Part shown: in pieces, positions 24,179-29,229 of the stretch | Position numbering within the stretch: position 1 is the first letter of the stretch | Layout of the letters: each line of letters begins with the position of its first letter | Source: Bacillota bacterium | Lineage (GTDB): Bacteria; Bacillota; Clostridia; Lachnospirales; Lachnospiraceae | NCBI GenBank assembly: GCA_023399455.1 | Contig: JAEWPN010000191.1 | Location: 1-29,229 of the forward strand | Reading direction: 5' to 3' | DNA: 29,229 bases | Made by a program: the position numbers and the translations under genes | Notes under the pieces: model-generated | Told to the model about the DNA's origin: nothing | The model's input: only the letters and a program-made list of their open reading frames with translations | Database searches by the model: none

Positions 24179-24196
24179 GATTAAAAGGAGTTTTCC

Positions 24197-25132
24197 ATGA
24201 ATACACAATTTTTCAGTTATGCTATAGAAATAGAAAGAACCGGTTCCATTACCAAGGCGGCGCATAACCTTTTTATGGCTCAGCCCAACCTTTCCAAGGC
24301 GATAAAAGAGTTGGAAAAACAGTTGGGGTACGAGATATTCGAGCGCACGCAGACGGGAATCGTACCTACTGAGAAGGGGCGCAATTTCCTCGTTCATGCG
24401 AAAAGCATTATGGAGCATTTGGGGGAACTGGAGGCATTAGGCTTAGAGGAGAGGGCGGATAGCCAGAGGTTTCGCATATCCATACCCAGAGGGAGCTATA
24501 TTGCCGAGGGTTTTACGGAATTCGTAGCACAGCTGGATACCGGGCAGGGAATGGAGATTACCATTCAGGAGACCAATTCCATGCAGGCGATCAGCAACGT
24601 CGCCTATGAGAAATTTGATCTGGGAATCATACGTTATCAGAGCATTTATGAAAATTACTTCCTGGATTTCGTAAGGAGCAACGGACTGAGTTATGAGCTC
24701 GTGTGGGAGTTTGAATATTTGGCGCTGATGTCAAAAGAGCATCCTCTGGCAGCGGCGGCATCTGTGAGGGCTGAGGACTTATTCCATCATATCGAGCTGT
24801 CCCATGCGGATCTGGTCATTCCTTATGTGGATAGAAGAAGTGTGGAGCCGCAGGAGCAGACGAAGGCCGGAAAGCACATTTATGTCTATGACAGAGGATG
24901 CCAGTTCGATCTGCTGACAAGGGTCACCACCACTTATATGTGGGTGTCGCCTCTTCCTGAAGTATATTTGGATCAGTATGGGCTGGTGCAGAGAAAATGT
25001 GCGATTCCAAATAACAGCTACAAGGACGTTCTTATATATAGAAATGAATACGAATTCAGTGAGCTGGATGAGAAATTTAAGGAAAGGTTATACTGCGCCA
25101 GAGACGAGGTAGCATATAAACAACATCAATAG
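24197..25132 (+). CDS. LysR-family transcriptional regulator
   Basis: This 311-residue regulator has an N-terminal LysR helix-turn-helix (FFSYAIEIERTGSITKAAHNLFMAQPNLSKAIKELEKQLG; key SITKAA, QPNLSKAI, ELE, LGYEIFER) and a two-lobed effector domain (about 90-300). AAAAGGAG lies upstream of the ATG. It is divergent from the SulP gene with a 120-bp shared region, the usual layout for a LysR activator and its target, so it probably responds to a sulfur or anion metabolite. It may also affect the FNT gene downstream on the same strand. The TATAAT-like hexamers near 24150 and 24165 leave little room for a clear T-N11-A box, and I could not define one. Confidence 0.9.
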   Translation: MNTQFFSYAIEIERTGSITKAAHNLFMAQPNLSKAIKELEKQLGYEIFERTQTGIVPTEKGRNFLVHAKSIMEHLGELEALGLEERADSQRFRISIPRGSYIAEGFTEFVAQLDTGQGMEITIQETNSMQAISNVAYEKFDLGIIRYQSIYENYFLDFVRSNGLSYELVWEFEYLALMSKEHPLAAAASVRAEDLFHHIELSHADLVIPYVDRRSVEPQEQTKAGKHIYVYDRGCQFDLLTRVTTTYMWVSPLPEVYLDQYGLVQRKCAIPNNSYKDVLIYRNEYEFSELDEKFKERLYCARDEVAYKQHQ

Positions 25133-25268
25133 TGACATATCAATATTGCATACCCATATGTCTAAAATGATATATACTCATGCCTTTTTTATATTATTCA
25201 AATGACAAAAAATTTGATAAACTTCTCATGTTACTGAAAATGGGTTCAAAAGTGGGAAGGTAGTCAAA

Positions 25269-26171
25269 ATGCAGGAAAATTTATATACTCCGAAGGAGAT
25301 ATTACAAAAATATATAAAGCTATGTATTAATAAGGTTTCTTATCCGGTTTGGAAGGTACTCCTTATGGGAGCGGTAGCGGGTGCGTTCATCAGTATCGGG
25401 GCGGCGGCCAGCAGCGTTTCCATGTATGGAATCGAGAGTACAGGAGTTGCCAGAACAGTAGGCGGAGCGGTGTTCCCCATCGGCCTCATGCTTATTGTCT
25501 TAATCGGCGGAGAATTGTTTACCGGCAACTGCCTCGTCATTTTTGGAATATTAGATAAGAAATATCCGTGGACCACGATGGCCAAAAACCTTACGCTTGT
25601 GTTTGTCAGTAACTTAGTGGGGGCTGTTCTCATGGCGTTTCTCGTTACATATAGCGGCCAGTTCGAGTTTTCGCACGGTGCGCTGGGCGCATATGTGATA
25701 AAAGTGGCTCTTGCCAAAGCGACGATTAACCCTATTACGGCATTCATTTCCGGCATCCTTTGCAACATCGTCGTCTGCGCTGCCGTATTTATGGCGGCGG
25801 GAGCGAAAGACTTAGCAGGTAAGATTTGGGCAATTTTCTTCCCTATTTTCGTATTCGTCATTTGCGGCTTCGAGCATTGCGTTGCCAATATGTATTATAT
25901 TTCCGCAGGTATTCTCGCACTGGCAAATAAAAATTATGCAGCAAAGGCTATGGAGCTGTACGGCTATACCGAAACACAGCTTTCAGCGCTTAACTGGGGC
26001 AATATGTTTGTAGTCAATCTGCTTCCCGTAACGATCGGTAATATCGTGGGCGGCTCGCTGTTCTTCGCAGTTCCGATATATCTGGCATACAGGGAAAAGG
26101 CACATAACGAGCAGGAGGTTTCCGACAATGCCCGCATTCCTTTAAAAGACGCAGAAATTATACGAAGCTGA
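25269..26171 (+). CDS. Formate/nitrite transporter (FNT) family channel
   Basis: This 300-residue membrane protein of the FocA/NirC/HSC family has six main hydrophobic segments. Family marks are GAVAGAFISIGA, GGELFTGN with the Thr of the inner constriction, ALAKATINPITAF with the conserved Lys, GFEHCVANMYYI with the central His, and NLLPVTIGNIVGGSLF. FNT channels pass formate, nitrite, hydrosulfide or short monocarboxylates. The EHCVANM form alone does not separate these. The setting (SulP transporter, LysR, FNR-type regulator and ferredoxin close by, no pyruvate-formate lyase) makes hydrosulfide or nitrite at least as plausible as formate. GGGAAGG precedes the ATG. The upstream 136 bp hold a weak GACATAT/ATATGTC inverted repeat (25134-25162). 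Confidence 0.92.
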   Translation: MQENLYTPKEILQKYIKLCINKVSYPVWKVLLMGAVAGAFISIGAAASSVSMYGIESTGVARTVGGAVFPIGLMLIVLIGGELFTGNCLVIFGILDKKYPWTTMAKNLTLVFVSNLVGAVLMAFLVTYSGQFEFSHGALGAYVIKVALAKATINPITAFISGILCNIVVCAAVFMAAGAKDLAGKIWAIFFPIFVFVICGFEHCVANMYYISAGILALANKNYAAKAMELYGYTETQLSALNWGNMFVVNLLPVTIGNIVGGSLFFAVPIYLAYREKAHNEQEVSDNARIPLKDAEIIRS

Positions 26172-26206
26172 CGGATGCTGTCACGCAGTGACATCTTCCA
26201 TATAAA

Positions 26207-26241
26207 GGCGCCGCGTAAACGAATCAGTTATACGCGGCGCC
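26207..26241. terminator. Bidirectional terminator between FNT gene and ferredoxin operon
   Basis: GGCGCCGCGTA (26207-26217) and TACGCGGCGCC (26231-26241) form a perfect 11-bp GC-rich stem with a 13-nt loop, followed by ACTTTTAT on the plus strand and ATTTATAT on the minus strand side. It separates two convergent units. Confidence 0.82.
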
Positions 26242-26273
26242 ACTTTTATAAAAATCATGTCTTTTCATACTAA

Positions 26274-26462
26274 TTACTCTACTTTAATGACTGAAACCGG
26301 ACATCCATCCTGCGCCTCTACAGCGTTTGCTTCTAATTCTGCCGGAACATCCTCTACATATACTTCTGCAATGCCATCGTCAGCCATCCGAAAAACTTCA
26401 GGGCAAATACTGGTGCATAATCCGCAGGAAATACATCCGCTTCTATCTAACTCAGCTATCAT
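26274..26462 (-). CDS. Single [4Fe-4S] ferredoxin
   Basis: This 62-residue ferredoxin starts at 26462, chosen because GGAGGA lies 6 bp upstream; the in-frame ATG at 26483 lies within that ribosome site region. C10-x2-C13-x2-C16-x3-C20-P and a distal C54-P match the Thermotoga-type one-cluster ferredoxin numbering, with C10, C13, C16 and C54 as ligands. The partner for C20 in the usual disulfide is absent. It is an acidic low-potential electron carrier. It is the last gene of the DUF1858-DUF438-cupin operon, 23 bp after the cupin, and may supply electrons to the di-iron or other redox site of that system. Confidence 0.9.
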   Translation of the reverse strand: MIAELDRSGCISCGLCTSICPEVFRMADDGIAEVYVEDVPAELEANAVEAQDGCPVSVIKVE

Positions 26463-26485
26463 ATCAACTCCTCCTTCCTTCAAAA

Positions 26486-26830
26486 TTATTCTTGCGGGAA
26501 TACTACTGTAAGCTGCATCTTAAATTTCTTCTCCGCTGCCACCGCATGAGGAATTCCTGCCGGCATCACGATGGTTTCTCCTGAATTCAAGGAATATACT
26601 TCTCCTCCGATAGTGATTTTTGCCGTTCCGTCCAATACGCTCAGCATCGCATCTCCGGTAGAGGAGTGGGAACTGATTTCCTCCCCCTCGTCGAAGGCGA
26701 ACAAGGTAATACTCACTGCAGAATTTTGTGCTAAAGTGCGGCTTACGACCTGCCCTTCGGAATATTCCACCAAGGTGCAAAGATCCAGTACTTTTTCATG
26801 ATCTATATTTTTCAAATAAGGTATGCTCAT
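26486..26830 (-). CDS. Small cupin-domain protein
   Basis: This is a 114-residue single-domain cupin. The double-stranded beta-helix motifs are GEEISSHSSTGDAMLSVLDG (about residues 51-70) and SGETIVMPAGIPHAV. Motif 1 retains one His and an Asp in place of the usual HxH and Glu, and motif 2 keeps its His, so any metal site is atypical. Such small cupins often bind small ligands or act in stress or sensing roles; no reaction can be assigned. The start at 26830 has GGGAGA upstream with 7 bp spacing; the frame extends to 26848. It directly follows the DUF438 gene and precedes the ferredoxin in one operon. Confidence 0.85.
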   Translation of the reverse strand: MSIPYLKNIDHEKVLDLCTLVEYSEGQVVSRTLAQNSAVSITLFAFDEGEEISSHSSTGDAMLSVLDGTAKITIGGEVYSLNSGETIVMPAGIPHAVAAEKKFKMQLTVVFPQE

Positions 26831-26844
26831 AGTTAGCTCTCCCT

Positions 26845-28062
26845 TCACTCATTATTGTTCTCTGAGACCAATCTCTTTTCTCCTTTGATTGCCTGAAGAG
26901 GACGGATATTCTGTGTCACCTCCAGGACACCCAGATATTCTCCGGCCTCATCCCTTACGGCAAAATAGCGTATCAGAATGAATTTTTCGCCCATGTTGAT
27001 CCAGAAATCTTCATGATCCTTCCTTCCAGCCTTGAAGCCCTCCACCAGTTTCTCTACGATGTGGACACTTGCAGGAGGATGACAGTTGGATACCTTCCGC
27101 CCGATAATGGCCTTTGTACGAGGGAATACCCTTTCTGCGCCTTGGGAAAAATATCTGACAGTATCATCCTTGCCGACAAAAGTAATGTCGATGGGCAGGG
27201 TATCCAGCATTCGGCTCAGCTCTTCCACCTTCAGCACACCGGTGGGAAGGTGGATAGCACCGGCTATACCAGGCTGCTCCTGTGCTGCAGCCTCAGAAGC
27301 CTTGCCTGCAGAAGGTGTCCATACGGGAACACTATCGATGAGACAATAGCCCAGCTCTTCACTTTCATCCGCTATGGTCTTCCATTCATCCTGCGTCAGG
27401 TTTTCCAACAGCATGGGGAGCATGATATTTTCTTCTTTAAAAATCATCTCTCCGGCTTTATCCAGGAATGCTTCTATTTCCTCAGCCAGAGAAGAAAGCT
27501 CTTCGCTGGCAAGCTTCGCTAATACTGCTTTCAGCTGAGCGCGGATTTCATCATCTACACCCCACATAACCTTAGGAGGAGCCGTGATTCCATATTGTTC
27601 CATATAAGGAAAGAAGAGATTTTCTTTTTTTAGATAATGCCGGTCAATTTCAGTAAGTCTTTTTAAACCCGCTCTTACCTTGTCTTTTGCATCCGAATCG
27701 GGAAGCAGAGCAAGCTGTGTACGGACCTCATCGATTTCTTTCTCGATAGCACTATTTTCCCGTTTGAGTGTGTCTGCCGGATGCCCCGGAAGCTCTGAGG
27801 AAACAGGAGCACGATGGATATCTTCGATGGAGCCTTTGAACACTGAAGCGTGAACGTCGCAAAGACGCTGCACTTCTGTAACGGGAAGACCGTCTGCAAT
27901 CAAGGCCTGTTCCGCCTGAGCTATTTCTTCCGCCGACACGTTACCGAATACTTCGGCGAATTTCTCTTTTACATCATCCACGCTCTTACCGTCGTGAAGC
28001 TCAGAAATCAATTCTTTCAAAATCTGCTGGCGAAATTCTCTGTTGTTAATTTCTGCACTCAT
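26845..28062 (-). CDS. DUF438 / hemerythrin-like / PAS domain protein
   Basis: This 405-residue cytoplasmic protein has three parts. The N-terminal DUF438 region (about 10-85) contains LISELHDGKSVDDVKEKF and LCDVHASVF. A hemerythrin-like HHE four-helix bundle (about 90-240) has GHPADTLKREN, HYLKKENLFFPYMEQ and FKEENIMLPMLLE, whose His and Glu residues could bind a di-iron site. A linker rich in Ala and Glu leads to a C-terminal PAS domain (about 275-395; ITFVGKDDTVRYFSQG, GRKVSNCHPP, EYLGVLEVTQNI). It has no output domain. Hemerythrin domains sense or scavenge O2 or NO, or repair iron centres as in the RIC/ScdA proteins; which applies here is unknown. It overlaps the DUF1858 gene by 4 bp. Confidence 0.9.
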   Translation of the reverse strand: MSAEINNREFRQQILKELISELHDGKSVDDVKEKFAEVFGNVSAEEIAQAEQALIADGLPVTEVQRLCDVHASVFKGSIEDIHRAPVSSELPGHPADTLKRENSAIEKEIDEVRTQLALLPDSDAKDKVRAGLKRLTEIDRHYLKKENLFFPYMEQYGITAPPKVMWGVDDEIRAQLKAVLAKLASEELSSLAEEIEAFLDKAGEMIFKEENIMLPMLLENLTQDEWKTIADESEELGYCLIDSVPVWTPSAGKASEAAAQEQPGIAGAIHLPTGVLKVEELSRMLDTLPIDITFVGKDDTVRYFSQGAERVFPRTKAIIGRKVSNCHPPASVHIVEKLVEGFKAGRKDHEDFWINMGEKFILIRYFAVRDEAGEYLGVLEVTQNIRPLQAIKGEKRLVSENNNE

Positions 28063-28298
28063 TTCTTCTCCTCCTTTACTGTGTATCCGTGTTTTTCAAA
28101 GATAAGTTTTATGTTTTCCAAATCCAGCTTTTTAAATGCAGCGCCCTTGGGGATCGTCATGAACCGTCCCGCCGTAGCCAGCATACCGGGCTTTGTAATA
28201 TCCGTAAAACCCGCCTTTGCCAATATGGGAATTATTCCCGGATCTGCGGTGCATAATTCATAAACAGTTAAATTGAAGTCGATAATTTTATTTGACAT
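28059..28298 (-). CDS. DUF1858-domain small protein
   Basis: This 79-residue protein matches DUF1858: an N-terminal VYELCTADPGIIPILAKAGFTDI helix pair (key ADP, L..AGF), then ITKPGMLATAGRFMTIPKGAAFKKLD. The domain resembles the N-terminal ScdA_N part of RIC iron-centre repair proteins. Here a single Cys is present (C16), and the CxxC-like pair often found after the AGF/G segment is lacking. AGGAG is upstream of the ATG. The stop overlaps the start of the DUF438 gene by 4 bp, so the two are translationally coupled and may form one functional unit that in other bacteria is a fusion. It is the first gene of the operon under the FNR-like box at 28389. Confidence 0.85.
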   Translation of the reverse strand: MSNKIIDFNLTVYELCTADPGIIPILAKAGFTDITKPGMLATAGRFMTIPKGAAFKKLDLENIKLIFEKHGYTVKEEKK

Positions 28299-28323
28299 TT
28301 TCTGCTCCTTTCTGCGCGAACCT

Positions 28324-28350
28324 GTTACTGCTCACTCCGTTTACAGTAAC
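28324..28350. repeat. GTTACTG/CAGTAAC palindromic element, copy 2
   Basis: GTTACTG (28324-28330) and CAGTAAC (28344-28350) enclose a 13-nt loop containing CTCACTCCG. The whole resembles the element at 2353-2387. It would lie at the very start of the DUF1858 operon transcript predicted from the promoter at 28361. Confidence 0.6.
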
Positions 28351-28360
28351 CCATGACATC

Positions 28361-28402
28361 AGTGTAGCAGATCGGAGAGAATATATCTGTGATTATAATC
28401 AA
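28361..28402 (-). promoter_or_regulatory. FNR-like box and promoter of the DUF1858-DUF438 operon
   Basis: GTGAT-TATA-ATCAA (28389-28402) matches the FNR consensus TTGAT-N4-ATCAA at nine of ten positions. On the minus strand a TACACT -10 (28361-28366) predicts a start near 28354, which puts the box centre at -41.5, the class II activator position, replacing a missing -35. The regulator encoded next door carries the matching recognition-helix residues. Confidence 0.68.
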
Positions 28403-28421
28403 ATTTCGGGATTTTAGTATT

Positions 28422-29141
28422 TTATGTATCCTTTCCGGACATAGCTTTTAAGGCTTCGCCATCCAGCAGGAGAATATTTTTGTTGCCGACGGGACGGATG
28501 ATGCCTTCAGTTTCCAATTGCCCGAGCTTCCTGCTCACGGTTTCGCGGGCGACCCCGAGGAAATTGGCAATGCCTTCGCGGCTTAGAGGCAGACGAATGA
28601 GGATTCCTTCCGGTGCGGGTTCCCCGTATTTATCGGCAAAGTCCAGAAGAAGTCCGCCAATACGTCCATCCAGACTGCGTACTCCCATGCTTTGCATCGT
28701 ACTTTCCATGCGCGCAATTCGCTCTTCCAGTGTTTCGATGATCTTTACAGCAATACCCGGATGGGCAAATAATATTTTATAAAAATCTTCTTTTGTAAAA
28801 ATGCAAGTTTTAGTAGTTTCCAGCGCCTCTGCCGTATAAGCGGATTTTTGACCGCCGAATAAGTTCCGTTCACCGAAAAAATCTCCTTCGGAAAACACAT
28901 GAAGAATCTGTTCCCTGCCTTCAGGTGTAATCTTAAATCCTTTAACACGACCTTCATTTATGATTATGAGAGAACGGAGGCTGTCCCCTTCCGAAAAGAG
29001 AATTTCACCCTTCTGATAATTATTATGCTTTATTATGGAGGAGATATGGCTCATTTCCTCTTGGCTCAAGGAAGAAAATATAGGAACTTTGTGCATGCAA
29101 AGATTATGGGAACATTCTCCCGTGCAATAATTACATTTCAT
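28422..29141 (-). CDS. Crp/Fnr-family regulator with N-terminal cysteine cluster
   Basis: This 239-residue regulator opens with C3-x2-C6-x3-C10-x4-C15 (CNYCTGECSHNLC), which could hold an oxygen- or NO-sensitive [4Fe-4S] cluster, although the spacing differs from E. coli FNR. The cyclic-nucleotide-like beta-roll spans about residues 20-140 (GEILFSEGD, EGDFFGERNLFGG), followed by a dimer helix and a winged helix-turn-helix (LPLSREGIANFLGVARETVSRKLGQLE). The recognition helix has E-T-V-S-R, the ExxSR set that reads TTGAT in FNR. AAGGAGG lies 7 bp before the ATG. It is transcribed in the same direction as, and lies upstream of, the DUF1858 operon, whose FNR-like box is its likely target. Confidence 0.93.
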   Translation of the reverse strand: MKCNYCTGECSHNLCMHKVPIFSSLSQEEMSHISSIIKHNNYQKGEILFSEGDSLRSLIIINEGRVKGFKITPEGREQILHVFSEGDFFGERNLFGGQKSAYTAEALETTKTCIFTKEDFYKILFAHPGIAVKIIETLEERIARMESTMQSMGVRSLDGRIGGLLLDFADKYGEPAPEGILIRLPLSREGIANFLGVARETVSRKLGQLETEGIIRPVGNKNILLLDGEALKAMSGKDT

Positions 29142-29173
29142 CGTAGAACCTCCTTGTAACTGTTATTGAGTTT

Positions 29174-29202
29174 ATTATATAGTCTGGCTTCCCGATAAAC
29201 AA
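29174..29202 (-). promoter_or_regulatory. Promoter of the Crp/Fnr gene
   Basis: On the minus strand TTGTTT (29197-29202), 17 bp, TATAAT (29174-29179) predicts a start near 29167, about 26 nt before the ATG. No FNR-like box is visible in the few bases upstream that the window includes, so autoregulation cannot be judged. Confidence 0.7.
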
Positions 29203-29229
29203 CCTTCCATTTGAAATAACAGGAGTATT

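Noticed and set aside
24077..24418. Upstream extension of the SulP frame to 24418
   Set aside because: The extra 114 residues overlap the divergent LysR gene and lack transporter features, while the ATG at 24076 has GGAGG at ideal spacing.
25201..25260. FNR box upstream of the FNT gene
   Set aside because: Only a TTGAT half-site is present; the matching ATCAA half at N4 spacing is absent.

Overview
The window looks like a chromosomal segment of an anaerobic low-to-moderate GC Firmicute, most probably a Clostridia member near Lachnospiraceae. The reasons are strong Shine-Dalgarno sites (GGAGG/AGGAGG), a large Bacillus/Clostridium-type SRP RNA next to tadA, radical-SAM and NrdG-type anaerobic enzymes, MsmE/F/G-like sugar transporters without a local ATPase gene, a YesM/YesN-type two-component pair, and a clostridial ferredoxin. 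The species cannot be named from this sequence. No transposase, CRISPR array, tRNA or prophage gene was seen, and the genes appear intact.

Layout. (1) 1-3653 is a housekeeping stretch: the end of a DUF6128-like protein, a PflA-like radical SAM protein, the SRP RNA with a near-consensus promoter, tadA, an NrdG-type activase and a tiny kinase-like protein, with two palindromic intergenic elements. (2) 3930-9850 is a first carbohydrate module: lipoprotein binding protein, two permeases, histidine kinase and AraC-type response regulator. (3) 10199-22092 is a second module: lipoprotein binding protein, two permeases, two adjacent GH65 glycoside phosphorylases, a convergent LacI regulator and, divergent from it, beta-phosphoglucomutase, a membrane-anchored GH28-like beta-helix protein and a membrane-anchored F5/8C (discoidin) protein. 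(4) 22093-22450 is a non-coding block of stacked hairpins. (5) 22451-26171 holds a SulP anion transporter, a divergent LysR regulator and a formate/nitrite/hydrosulfide-type channel. (6) 26274-29141 holds a minus-strand operon DUF1858 - DUF438/hemerythrin/PAS - cupin - ferredoxin, preceded by a Crp/Fnr regulator.

How it fits together. Module 3 reads as a complete alpha-glucoside route. The beta-helix and discoidin proteins would act at the cell surface, the ABC importer would take up the oligosaccharide (ATPase supplied from elsewhere), the inverting GH65 enzymes would release beta-glucose-1-phosphate by phosphorolysis, and PgmB would convert it to glucose-6-phosphate. A perfect palindrome GTTTAACGTTAAAC occurs twice in front of the transporter/GH65 operon, once on the predicted start site and once in the leader. 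A one-mismatch copy lies between lacI and pgmB, so LacI probably controls both units and itself.

In region 6 the Crp/Fnr protein has four N-terminal cysteines and an E-x-x-S-R recognition helix. An FNR-like box lies 41.5 bp upstream of the start site predicted for the adjacent DUF1858/DUF438 operon. This is an anaerobic or redox-stress module of unknown function, and with the GH65 locus it is the most interesting part of the window. Two short dispersed repeat families and the hairpin block at 22258-22422 are structures the genes do not explain.
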